In this document: piece by piece, positions 41,817-48,756 of the stretch
How the letters are laid out: each line of letters begins with the position of its first letter
Position numbering within the stretch: position 1 is the first letter of the stretch
Assembly (NCBI GenBank): GCA_024279275.1
Contig: JAJRRS010000007.1
Span: 1 to 57,706 of the forward strand
DNA from: Planctomycetota bacterium
Lineage (GTDB): Bacteria > Planctomycetota > Phycisphaerae > Phycisphaerales > Phycisphaeraceae
Direction: 5' to 3'
Length of the DNA: 57,706 bases
Made by a program: the position numbers and the translations under genes
Notes under the pieces: model-generated
The model's input: only the letters and a program-made list of their open reading frames with translations
Database searches by the model: none
What the model was told of the DNA's origin: nothing

Positions 41817-42566
41817 TTAGCACATGGTCATGCCGCCGTCCACAGCCAGGACTTGGCCGGAGACGTAGCCCGCGTCCTCGCTGGCGAGGAAGGCGACCGC
41901 GGCGGCGATCTCTCGGGGCTGGCCGAACCGGGACAGGGGGATGGCTTTCTGGGCGGCATCTTTGACCACCTGGGGCAGCACGTCGGTCATATCGGTCTGG
42001 ATAAACCCGGGGGCGACGACGTTGGCGGTGATGTTTTTGGCGGCCATTTCCTTGCCCAGCGACTTGGTAAAGCCAGACAGGGCGGCCTTGGAGGCGGCGT
42101 AGTTGGCCTGGCCCGCGTTACCCACAAGGCCCGAGACCGAGCCGAGGTTGATGACCCGGCCCCACTTGCCACGCATCATCGGACGCAGCGCAGCCCGGCA
42201 GGCCACGAACACGCCACGAAGGTTCACCTGGATCACATCGTCGAACTCCTCGTCGCTCATACGCAGCAGCAGGTTGTCGCGGGTGATCCCGGCGTTGTTG
42301 ATAAGGATGTCCAGTCGGCCATGCTCCTTGGCGACCGATTCGATCATCTCGGTGATGGCGGCGGTGTCGCTCATGTCACACACCTTCGTGGAGGCAAGCC
42401 CGCCAGCGTCGGTAATCGCTTTGGCGACCGCTTCCAGTTTCTCAGCCCCGCGCGCAACGCAAACAACGTGTCGGCCTTGCTCCGCCAGTGCATGAGCGAT
42501 CGCCTCACCGATGCCCCGGCTTGCACCGGTGACGACCGCGACTCTCTGTTCTGTTTTTTCAGCCAT
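41817..42566 (-). CDS. fabG: 3-oxoacyl-[ACP] reductase
   Basis: 249 aa. NADPH-dependent reduction of ketoacyl-ACP. TGASRGIGEAIA at residues 16-27, NNAGITRDNLLLRM, catalytic Ser in LGSVSGLVGNAGQ, Tyr and Lys in ANYAASKAAL, and the C-terminal SGQVLAVDGGMTM. All key residues present. Separated from fabD by a 12-bp tandem-repeat tract. Confidence 0.98.
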   Translation of the reverse strand: MAEKTEQRVAVVTGASRGIGEAIAHALAEQGRHVVCVARGAEKLEAVAKAITDAGGLASTKVCDMSDTAAITEMIESVAKEHGRLDILINNAGITRDNLLLRMSDEEFDDVIQVNLRGVFVACRAALRPMMRGKWGRVINLGSVSGLVGNAGQANYAASKAALSGFTKSLGKEMAAKNITANVVAPGFIQTDMTDVLPQVVKDAAQKAIPLSRFGQPREIAAAVAFLASEDAGYVSGQVLAVDGGMTMC

Positions 42567-42627
42567 AGCTAACGATCCGTTTGAGTTGGATTGGTGGGGA
42601 GTCTATATAGAGCTGGTCAGGGGTCAA

Positions 42628-42697
42628 GCCGGGGGGTTAATCCGGGGGTTAATCCGGGGGTTATCCGGGGGTTAATCCGGGGGTTAATCCGGGGGTG
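42628..42697. repeat. 12-bp tandem repeat TTAATCCGGGGG at the 3' end of fabD
   Basis: Five to six copies of TTAATCCGGGGG on the + strand. The fabD stop (42661-42663) is created where one unit lacks a base (TTATCCGGGG); the tract continues beyond the stop toward fabG. Confidence 0.85.
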
Positions 42698-43632
42698 GCG
42701 TGGTTTTCGAGTTTTATTTTGCGGTCGATGCGGCGCATCAGCCCCGAGAGGACTTTGCCGGGTGCCAGCTCGATCAGCCGGGCGTCCGGGCCTACGGGGT
42801 TATCCAGGATGTATTGCATCGACTGGGACCACCGCACGGGCTGGGTGAGTTGATCGACCAGACGCTGCTTGATGGACGCGATATCGTTTTCGTGCGGCTC
42901 GGCGGTGACATTGGACATCACCGGGACGGTCGGCAGGTTCCAGTCAACCTTATCCAAAGCTTTGGCGAGGCGATCCGCAGCCGGCTGCATCAGTGGCGAG
43001 TGGAACGCACCGGCTACCGCGAGCTGGGTTGAACGGATCCCCATCTTGTCGGCGACCGACTCGGCACGCTCGCAGGCCTTGAGCGTCCCACTAATCACGA
43101 TCTGCCCGGGGCAGTTGAAGTTCGCTGGGACCAGCACCTCTTCGCCTTTATTCTCCGGGTCGTCCAGTGCTTCTTCGCACAACGCCATCGCCTGGGCTTC
43201 GTCGGCACCGATCAAAGCGACCATGCTCGACTCGGTCAGCCCGGCGGCATCCTGCATCGCCTGGCCACGCAGCTTGACCAGCTCCAGGCCCGTCAGGAAG
43301 TCGAATGCGCCGGCGAGGTGCAAAGCTGTGAACTCCCCGAGGCTGAGGCCTGCGGTGAGTTGAGGTTCGCCGATGATGCCGGATGCGACCAGCGCCTTGT
43401 GGCAGGCAACCGAAGCGGTGTAGATGGCAACCTGCGCCATGTCCGTGCGGTTGAGTGTTTCCTCGGGGCCGTCGAAGCAGAGCTTACTAAGGTCGAAACC
43501 CAGCGCCTTATCAGCCTGGGCGAAGACCTCGGCGGCCACGGGGTGCTGTTCGTGCCAAGCCTTAGCCATGCCGACGTGTTGCGCGCCTTGGCCGGGACAA
43601 AGCAGAACGATTGTGTTGGATTCGTTACTCAT
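42661..43632 (-). CDS. fabD: Malonyl-CoA:ACP transacylase
   Basis: 323 aa from ATG 43632 (MSNESNTIVLLCPGQGAQ). Loads malonate onto ACP. GQGAQ near the start, nucleophile Ser in GLSLGEFTA (His of the usual GHSLG is Leu here), Arg in KLRGQAMQ, catalytic His in VAGAFHSPLM. The C-terminal tail ATPGLTPGLTPG is encoded by the 12-bp repeat tract and is not part of the fold. Between fabH and fabG in the operon. Confidence 0.96.
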   Translation of the reverse strand: MSNESNTIVLLCPGQGAQHVGMAKAWHEQHPVAAEVFAQADKALGFDLSKLCFDGPEETLNRTDMAQVAIYTASVACHKALVASGIIGEPQLTAGLSLGEFTALHLAGAFDFLTGLELVKLRGQAMQDAAGLTESSMVALIGADEAQAMALCEEALDDPENKGEEVLVPANFNCPGQIVISGTLKACERAESVADKMGIRSTQLAVAGAFHSPLMQPAADRLAKALDKVDWNLPTVPVMSNVTAEPHENDIASIKQRLVDQLTQPVRWSQSMQYILDNPVGPDARLIELAPGKVLSGLMRRIDRKIKLENHATPGLTPGLTPG

Positions 43633-43680
43633 AATAGTGAGGGTAATAGGTGAGGTTGGCCCGGATCGCAAGTGCTGTGG

Positions 43681-44688
43681 TCAAAGCCGCCACAGACTCG
43701 CACCCCAGGTCAGCCCGCCGCCCTGGGCGACGAAAATGACGTGGTCGCCTTCTTGCAGTCGGCCCTGCTCGGTCAGCTCGTGCATACACAGGCCGATGCT
43801 TGCCGCCGAGGTGTTGCCGAAGCGGTCGATGTTGATGTAGATCTTGTCGTTGGGGAAGCCCAGTTTTTTCCATGCGCTTTTGAGCATGCGGATGTTGGAC
43901 TGGTGGGGGATGACCATCTTGATGTCGTCGTGGGTAAGTCCGGTGTGTTCGAGGGCTTCGCGGACACACTCTTTGAGGGCGTTGACGGCGAACTTGAAGA
44001 CCTCTCGGCCGTTCATCTGAAGGGTGTCGTACTTGCCGTTGAATCCCTCGTGCCCACCCTCGGGGATGTCCCGTTCGCTGCGGGGGATGTAAAGGGCTTT
44101 GCCCATGCCGCCGTCGGAGTTGAGCTTCTGGAAGAGGCACTGCTGTTGGGGGTTGTCTGAGGCGCTGACGATCATGGCCCCGGCTGCGTCGCCGAAGAGG
44201 ATGCAGGTTTTGCGGTCTTCCCAGTTGACGATTTTGCTGAGGCAATCGGCCCCGATGACGGCGACGTTCTTGAATGAGCCGCTATTAATGAAGTTCGCGG
44301 CGATCGAAAGCCCGCCGACCAGCCCGGTGCAGGCCAGGTTCACATCCATCGCACCGCAGGGCACAGCCCCGATTTTATCGACGACCCGCGCGGCGGTCGA
44401 GGGGCAGACCAGGTCGGGGGTCATGGTGGCGACGACCAATAGGTCCAAGTCCGTAGGCTTTAGGCTTGCGTTATCTAATGCCTGCTTGACGGCTTCGGCG
44501 GCGAGGTCGCTTGTTTGCTGGTCGTCGTCGCTTAGGTGGCGTGTGACGATCCCGGTGCGTGGGCGGATCCATTCGTCGGAGGTATCGACGATCTTGGCGA
44601 GGTCGTGGTTGCTGACTAATCGCGGTGGAACCGCCATGCCCGTACCGATGATACGGACACCGGCGGGGCGTGATGAGTTGTTATTCAT
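43681..44688 (-). CDS. fabH: 3-oxoacyl-[ACP] synthase III
   Basis: 335 aa. Starts fatty-acid synthesis by condensing acetyl-CoA (or another acyl-CoA) with malonyl-ACP. Triad: Cys120 in NLACTGLVGG, His in VIPHQSNIRML, Asn in FGNTSAASIG. Start ATG overlaps the plsX stop by four bases, so the two are translationally coupled. Confidence 0.97.
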   Translation of the reverse strand: MNNNSSRPAGVRIIGTGMAVPPRLVSNHDLAKIVDTSDEWIRPRTGIVTRHLSDDDQQTSDLAAEAVKQALDNASLKPTDLDLLVVATMTPDLVCPSTAARVVDKIGAVPCGAMDVNLACTGLVGGLSIAANFINSGSFKNVAVIGADCLSKIVNWEDRKTCILFGDAAGAMIVSASDNPQQQCLFQKLNSDGGMGKALYIPRSERDIPEGGHEGFNGKYDTLQMNGREVFKFAVNALKECVREALEHTGLTHDDIKMVIPHQSNIRMLKSAWKKLGFPNDKIYINIDRFGNTSAASIGLCMHELTEQGRLQEGDHVIFVAQGGGLTWGASLWRL

Positions 44689-45713
44689 GCCGTCACCTCG
44701 GCGGCGGTCTTGTCAGACAACGCCTCGATGATTCCATCGTTTACATGGTGTTGAACGTAGTTGATCGCGACCTTGACCGAAGCGACGATGGTGCGTGCTT
44801 CGCTGGAGCCGTGGCAGATGATGCAGACGCCGTTGGCGCCCAGCAGTGGGGCACCGCCAAGCTCGTGGTAATCGTGCTTGGCGTAGATCTTCTTGATGAC
44901 CGGCTTGAACTGCACAGCAAACTCGGGGTCGTGATCCGCGACTTCACGCATGATGGTTTGGAACAAACCAGAGGCCAGGCCTTCAGCGAGCTTGATGACG
45001 ACGTTGCCGGTGAATCCTTCGGTGACGACGACGTCGGCTTTGTTGGCGAAGAGGTCTCGACCTTCGACATACCCGACGTAGTTCAACGAGGTGTCAGCCT
45101 TGATGAGCTTGTGTGATTCACGGGTTAGCGTGTTGCCCTTGCCCTCTTCGCCGCCGATGGACATCAACCCGATGCGTGGGCTTTCGACGCCCAGGACGCG
45201 GTGAGCGTAGACCCCTGCCATGTGTGCGTATTGGTGCAGGTGGGTGGGGCGGGGTTCGGGGTTGGCACCGACGTCGCAGAGGACGATCGGGCCGTGGAAT
45301 GTTGGTAGTGGGACCGCGACGCCTGGGCGGTGTACGCCGGGCAATCGACGCATCGCCATCTGTGCAGAAGCGACGCAGGCACCGGTGTTCCCGGCGCTGA
45401 TGATTACGTCGCAGCGTTTGTCCCCGGCTTTTTTGCTGCCGAGTTCGGCCATGCGGACCAGCGAGCTGTCGGGCTTGCTGCGCAGAGCGGCGACCGGAGG
45501 CTCGGCCATCTCGATGATCTGTGTGGTCTCGACAACTTCAAGGCGAGCATCGTCGCTTAGGCCGCGCTTGGATATCCCATCACGGATAACCTGGCCGTCA
45601 CCCACGAGGACAATCTGGTCGCCGCTATCAAGCAGTTCGACCGAGTCCAAGGCACCGGTGAGGATCGCGTCGGGGGCATGATCGCCCCCCATGACGTCGA
45701 TGGCGATGCGCAC
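44685..45713 (-). CDS. plsX: Phosphate acyltransferase PlsX
   Basis: 342 aa, peripheral cytoplasmic enzyme that makes acyl-phosphate from acyl-ACP for phospholipid synthesis. IAVDVMGGDHAPD-like start (RIAIDVMGGDHAPDAIL), SAGNTGACVASAQM, DVGANPEPRPTHL, GFTGNVVIKLAEG and GGAPLLGANGVCIICHG are the family signatures. Begins 4 bases after the rpmF stop region. Confidence 0.98.
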   Translation of the reverse strand: MRIAIDVMGGDHAPDAILTGALDSVELLDSGDQIVLVGDGQVIRDGISKRGLSDDARLEVVETTQIIEMAEPPVAALRSKPDSSLVRMAELGSKKAGDKRCDVIISAGNTGACVASAQMAMRRLPGVHRPGVAVPLPTFHGPIVLCDVGANPEPRPTHLHQYAHMAGVYAHRVLGVESPRIGLMSIGGEEGKGNTLTRESHKLIKADTSLNYVGYVEGRDLFANKADVVVTEGFTGNVVIKLAEGLASGLFQTIMREVADHDPEFAVQFKPVIKKIYAKHDYHELGGAPLLGANGVCIICHGSSEARTIVASVKVAINYVQHHVNDGIIEALSDKTAAEVTA

Positions 45714-45717
45714 TGGA

Positions 45718-45900
45718 TTAGTCTTCCTTGGACAGGTTTAGTGAGAGTCCCGGGCGGACGTAGCCGCACTGGTTGCACGCGGTATGGGGTAGGCGTGGGC
45801 TGCCGCAGTTGGGGCAACTGGCGACATGCACGGACTTGTGCGCGTCGTGTGAACGGCGATTACGGCCCTGGGTTCGGGTCTGGCGTTGAACAGGTAACAT
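45718..45900 (-). CDS. rpmF: 50S ribosomal protein L32
   Basis: 60 aa. Basic N-terminus (PVQRQTRTQGRNRRSHDA) and a four-cysteine zinc ribbon CPNCGSPRLPHTACNQCG. Leads the operon with plsX and fabH, the common rpmF-plsX-fab linkage. Confidence 0.97.
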   Translation of the reverse strand: MLPVQRQTRTQGRNRRSHDAHKSVHVASCPNCGSPRLPHTACNQCGYVRPGLSLNLSKED

Positions 45901-46180
45901 CGCTTGGCATCCTCGTTAGGTTCTGACGTTGGGCCGGGTACTTCAATCCACCGGCCGACACGGGCTTGGCTCCGGGTATCCCGAATCGAAGAGATTAGTG
46001 GTCTTGCGTCCCGGCGTCAAACCGGAGTATCTGGGTGGATATCCGTTATGCACGCTGTAAAGTGTTGTTATTAAATGAATTGCCCGATTGGGCCGGTGCT
46101 TGTTAATTGGGTGTCATGGATGGGTTTGGGATATCGGCGTCCATTATTTGATTGTATTTGATCTGGGTGTGGATATACCC
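45901..46180. other. Divergent intergenic region between rpmF and padR
   Basis: Must contain the minus-strand promoter of the rpmF-fab operon, but no convincing -35/-10 pair was found by eye. No gene recognised. Confidence 0.5.
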
Positions 46181-46209
46181 TTGACATATATCGTACAGCG
46201 ATATATTGT
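46181..46209 (+). promoter_or_regulatory. Promoter with perfect palindromic operator upstream of padR
   Basis: -35 TTGACA at 46181-46186. The operator ATATATCG, spacer TACAG, CGATATAT (46186-46206) is a perfect 8-5-8 inverted repeat lying between -35 and a weak -10 (TATTGT at 46204-46209, 17-base spacer). PadR proteins bind such AT-rich dyads and repress their own genes, so autoregulation is the natural reading. Confidence 0.75.
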
Positions 46210-46243
46210 TGTGCGATAGATAGTGAAGAAAGGCGACGTGACC

Positions 46244-46597
46244 ATGGCTGAGAGATTTGAGCGTGAATTGATGCGGGGGAGTCTGGACCTGATGGTGCTG
46301 TCGGTCCTGGCAGACGGGTCGAAGTACGGCTACCTGATCCAGAAGCGGGTCCGTGAGGCCAGTGATGAAACGGTGAAACTCCAGGCGGGGACGCTGTATC
46401 CATTGCTGCATCGGCTGGAGGCGGCGGGGGTGATCAAGAGCAAGTGGGATCACAGCACCGGGCGGAAACGCAAGTGGTATGAACTGACCGCGACCGGGCG
46501 GCGCAGGATCCGCGACCAGGCGGCGCAGTGGGATCGGTATGTCGCGTGCATCCAGCAACTGCTGACGCCGGCGCTTGCGGCGCTGCCGGCGAAGTAG
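46244..46597 (+). CDS. PadR-family transcriptional regulator
   Basis: 117 aa, winged-helix repressor. MRGSLDLMVLSVLADGSKYGYLIQKRV, LQAGTLYPLLHRLEAAGVIKS and the wing region WDHSTGRKRKWYELTATG are diagnostic. GTG 46223 would add seven residues; ATG 46244 begins at the conserved start. Its stop is 37 bases before the HAAS-STN gene, the usual PadR-HAAS pairing, in which the regulator controls a membrane protein carrying a HAAS domain. Confidence 0.93.
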   Translation: MAERFERELMRGSLDLMVLSVLADGSKYGYLIQKRVREASDETVKLQAGTLYPLLHRLEAAGVIKSKWDHSTGRKRKWYELTATGRRRIRDQAAQWDRYVACIQQLLTPALAALPAK

Positions 46598-46633
46598 AAC
46601 GAATATTCTTGAAGATACGAAGGAATAACCGCC

Positions 46634-47812
46634 ATGTCAGAAAATGAATTCGAGGTTTATCTGAGGTTGATAGCGAAGTTGCTTCGGCTCAGTGACGCGC
46701 AGCGGGAGGCAATTTCGGATGAGTTGCGGGATCACATGGAGGCGAGGCTTGAGGAGTTGATGGATACAGGGCTTAGCCGGGAACAGGCGATTCATTCGGC
46801 GGTAGAGGAGTTCGGGGACGCGGCCGGGTTGGCGGGTCAGTTCACACGCATCACACGACAACACACCCTAAGGAGACGGATCATGAGAAGTAGCATCGGA
46901 GCACTCGCAGCGGCGGCAGCCATCGCACTGGCCTTCCTTTATATGTTGCCGCAGAACCGTCCGGGTGTGCCGGGACCGGCGGGGACGCACGCCGAGGAAG
47001 TGGGTGTGACGGGTGAGTTGTCTGGGGTTCCCGTGGTGACCGCCGGGGAGGCGGACCCCACACTTGTATTCTTATCACAGCGGATATCGGTAGATTTTTC
47101 GGATCAGCGATTGGAGAATGTGATTCGTCATCTTGGCGACGCCACGGGTGTGAATATCTTCGTGAATTGGACGGTGTTGGATATCCTGGGGGCCGGCGCG
47201 GATTACCCGGTGACATTATCACTGAACGATACGCCGGCCGACACGGTGCTGTCGCTGTTATTCCAGTTAATCAACCCGACGCTGGAGGAGTCTCTGGATT
47301 ACGCGGTGATGGATGGTGTGGTGGTGATTGCCAGTGAATCCGAGATCAATGACATACGTGTGGTGCGTATCTATGACTGCGTAGACCTGATCGATCGTTC
47401 GAGAGATGTCTCGCGGACGGAGTCCCGATCGTTCGGCGGCGAAAGTACCTCCAGGCGTGGCAGCGAGCGGGCATCCGGTGACGAAGGTGGTTACGGCGCT
47501 GGTGGGTATGGCGGCATGGGAGGCGGGGGCGGTTACGGGGAAGCCGCAGGCGGATATGGTGGGGCTTACGGGGCCGAAGAAACGTCGTCTCGTGCAGCCA
47601 AGATGGTCACCCGGTTTACGGCAACCCGTGTCAGATCGACGCATAATTATGCCAACGAGCTGTTGGATGTGATGAGAAACCTTTTAGACGACGGCAACGC
47701 CGGGTCCATCTCGGTGTACGACGACATGCTGGTTGTGATTGCGGGACACAAGACGCATCAGCGTATTCAGGAGACGTTGGTGTTGCTGCGAAAGGCGCAG
47801 GAGCAGCGGTAG
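46634..47812 (+). CDS. HAAS - TM - STN/secretin-N-like protein with GYGG tract
   Basis: 392 aa. Residues 1-75: HAAS-type helical domain (YLRLIAKLLRL, EELRDHMEARLEELM, AVEEFGDAAGLA), which pairs with PadR regulators. Residues 88-105: TM helix. Residues 150-235: STN-like domain (ISVDFSDQRLENVIRHLGDATGVNIFVNW; VTLSLNDTPADTVLSLLFQL) as at the N-terminus of secretins and TonB receptors. Residues 270-315: GYGG low-complexity tract. Residues 330-392: a fold resembling a secretin N1 ring-building domain (SISVYDDMLVVIAGHKTHQ). The protein is likely anchored in the inner membrane with its STN part in the periplasm. No secretin pore domain is present. Confidence 0.8.
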   Translation: MSENEFEVYLRLIAKLLRLSDAQREAISDELRDHMEARLEELMDTGLSREQAIHSAVEEFGDAAGLAGQFTRITRQHTLRRRIMRSSIGALAAAAAIALAFLYMLPQNRPGVPGPAGTHAEEVGVTGELSGVPVVTAGEADPTLVFLSQRISVDFSDQRLENVIRHLGDATGVNIFVNWTVLDILGAGADYPVTLSLNDTPADTVLSLLFQLINPTLEESLDYAVMDGVVVIASESEINDIRVVRIYDCVDLIDRSRDVSRTESRSFGGESTSRRGSERASGDEGGYGAGGYGGMGGGGGYGEAAGGYGGAYGAEETSSRAAKMVTRFTATRVRSTHNYANELLDVMRNLLDDGNAGSISVYDDMLVVIAGHKTHQRIQETLVLLRKAQEQR

Positions 47813-48053
47813 TGAGGGCCGGTCATCACCCGTGGGTAGCGGATTGTAGATCGGCTTGCTGTGTGGCAGTGAGTGTGTTCGGTTGATATGTCAGTCCCGG
47901 GATCGCGGGGGTGGACGGCGTGGCGAGGTTGCCGCGTATAAACAGATGACCTGTCACCTGGTAGGCTCCCGGGGCAGAGTAGCCATACCGGACCCGATCC
48001 TTGCCCTCCCCCAATCATCCATCATCCATCCTCAATCATAAATCCGACCAAAA
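47813..48053. other. Intergenic region before tRNA-Ala
   Basis: Short frames on both strands lack coding character. The stretch AATCATCCATCATCCATC to AATCATAAATCC (48013-48046) is the reverse complement of the GATTTATGATTGATGATT phrase seen at 39950 and 50517. Confidence 0.5.
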
Positions 48054-48126
48054 TGGAGCCGACGGGGATCGAACCCACAACCTCTGCATTGCGAACACAG
48101 CGCTCTCCCAATTGAGCTACGGCCCC
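48054..48126 (-). tRNA. tRNA-Ala (anticodon CGC)
   Basis: Minus strand: acceptor GGGGCCG/CGGCTCC with the G3-U70 wobble pair that identifies alanine tRNAs, discriminator A; anticodon stem CTGTG/TGCAG around TTCGCAA (anticodon CGC); T-arm GGGTTCGATCCC. CCA is not encoded. Confidence 0.96.
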
Positions 48127-48522
48127 ATAGTCAGAGCATTGTGGCGACAGGTCGGCGGGCGGTCAAATTCCATTACCCTTTAAGCCTTTCCAGGGGCGGT
48201 ACGTCCCCGGTCATGTCCCCGGTCATGCCCCCGGTCATGTCCCCCCCCTCCCTCCCCTGCGGGTGGATTTTTGTCATAATCAAATGTCAAAGAGCTACTT
48301 ACGTCGTGTCCGCCTGCAAGGGGTAGGACACGCTGGTGTCGGGCCTAAACGCATCCAAGTCGTTGCACTATCAAGGCTCACCGCGGCCTGCCAACGTGTC
48401 CGCCCCATGACCGGGTCGAGTGGCGGGGCGTTTGGCATGGAGGCTGCGAAAATCGGCCCTCCGTATATACAGGGGTCTACCGGTTTGGTGCGCACAAGCG
48501 CGACGCGTCGTGGTCTGAACTC
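48127..48522. other. Intergenic region with CCCCGGTCATG tandem repeats
   Basis: 48203-48245 holds three to four copies of CCCCGGTCATGT. From 48300 to 48520 the sequence is more balanced in composition and gives short open frames on both strands (91 aa on +, 66 aa on -), neither with a recognisable domain, ribosome-binding site or signal. A non-coding RNA or a decayed gene is possible. Confidence 0.45.
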
Positions 48523-48636
48523 ATACCCATTCCAATAATAACTCGTGCGTCGTTGTTTGATAGCACAAGGGAATCCCCCGGCAAAGCCGGGGGCTGAGGG
48601 TCAAACGACTGCCCATGTATTTAATGGAATCCGTAT
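48523..48636. repeat. ATACCCATTCC inverted-repeat element with REP hairpin core, copy 1
   Basis: 114 bp. Left end ATACCCATTCCAATAATAAC; right end, read on the other strand, ATACGGATTCCATTAAATAC. Inside lie ACTCGTGCGTCGTTGTTTGA, the 30-base REP-like hairpin (48571-48600) and TCAAACGAC, which is complementary to GTCGTTGTTTGA with a gap, so the whole unit is a nested palindrome. Confidence 0.75.
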
Positions 48637-48637
48637 T

Positions 48638-48756
48638 AGCCGAGTGCTTTGAGGTGGTCGTAGGTGTCGAGGATGTGTTGGGCGAGGGTGGGTGAGCCGG
48701 GGATCAGGGGGGTGGCTTTGTCCGTCCCGGAGAAGGTGGAGAGGATGTATTGGGGG
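48638..48756 (-). pseudogene. Possible remnant of a gene 3' end
   Basis: On the minus strand a 40-codon open stretch ends at a TAA: PQYILSTFSGTDKATPLIPG then SPTLAQHILDTYDHLKALG. Third codon positions are strongly C-rich, as in real minus-strand genes here, but there is no start: upstream the same frame runs through the Sel1 gene in the wrong frame. It may be the C-terminal remnant of a displaced gene. Family not recognised. Confidence 0.4.

Noticed and set aside
42628-42697. Regular tandem repeat considered as a CRISPR array or iteron origin
   Set aside because: Units of 12 bp have no spacers, no cas genes are near, and the tract is partly coding (FabD tail). No CRISPR array was seen anywhere in the window.
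47767-48041. Three short overlapping frames around 47.8-48.0 kb
   Set aside because: They contain dispersed repeat sequence and have no coding signature or conserved motif.
48263-48538. Small plus-strand gene (91 codons) or minus-strand gene (66 codons)
   Set aside because: No ribosome-binding site, domain or codon pattern favours either; kept only as an unexplained intergenic stretch.
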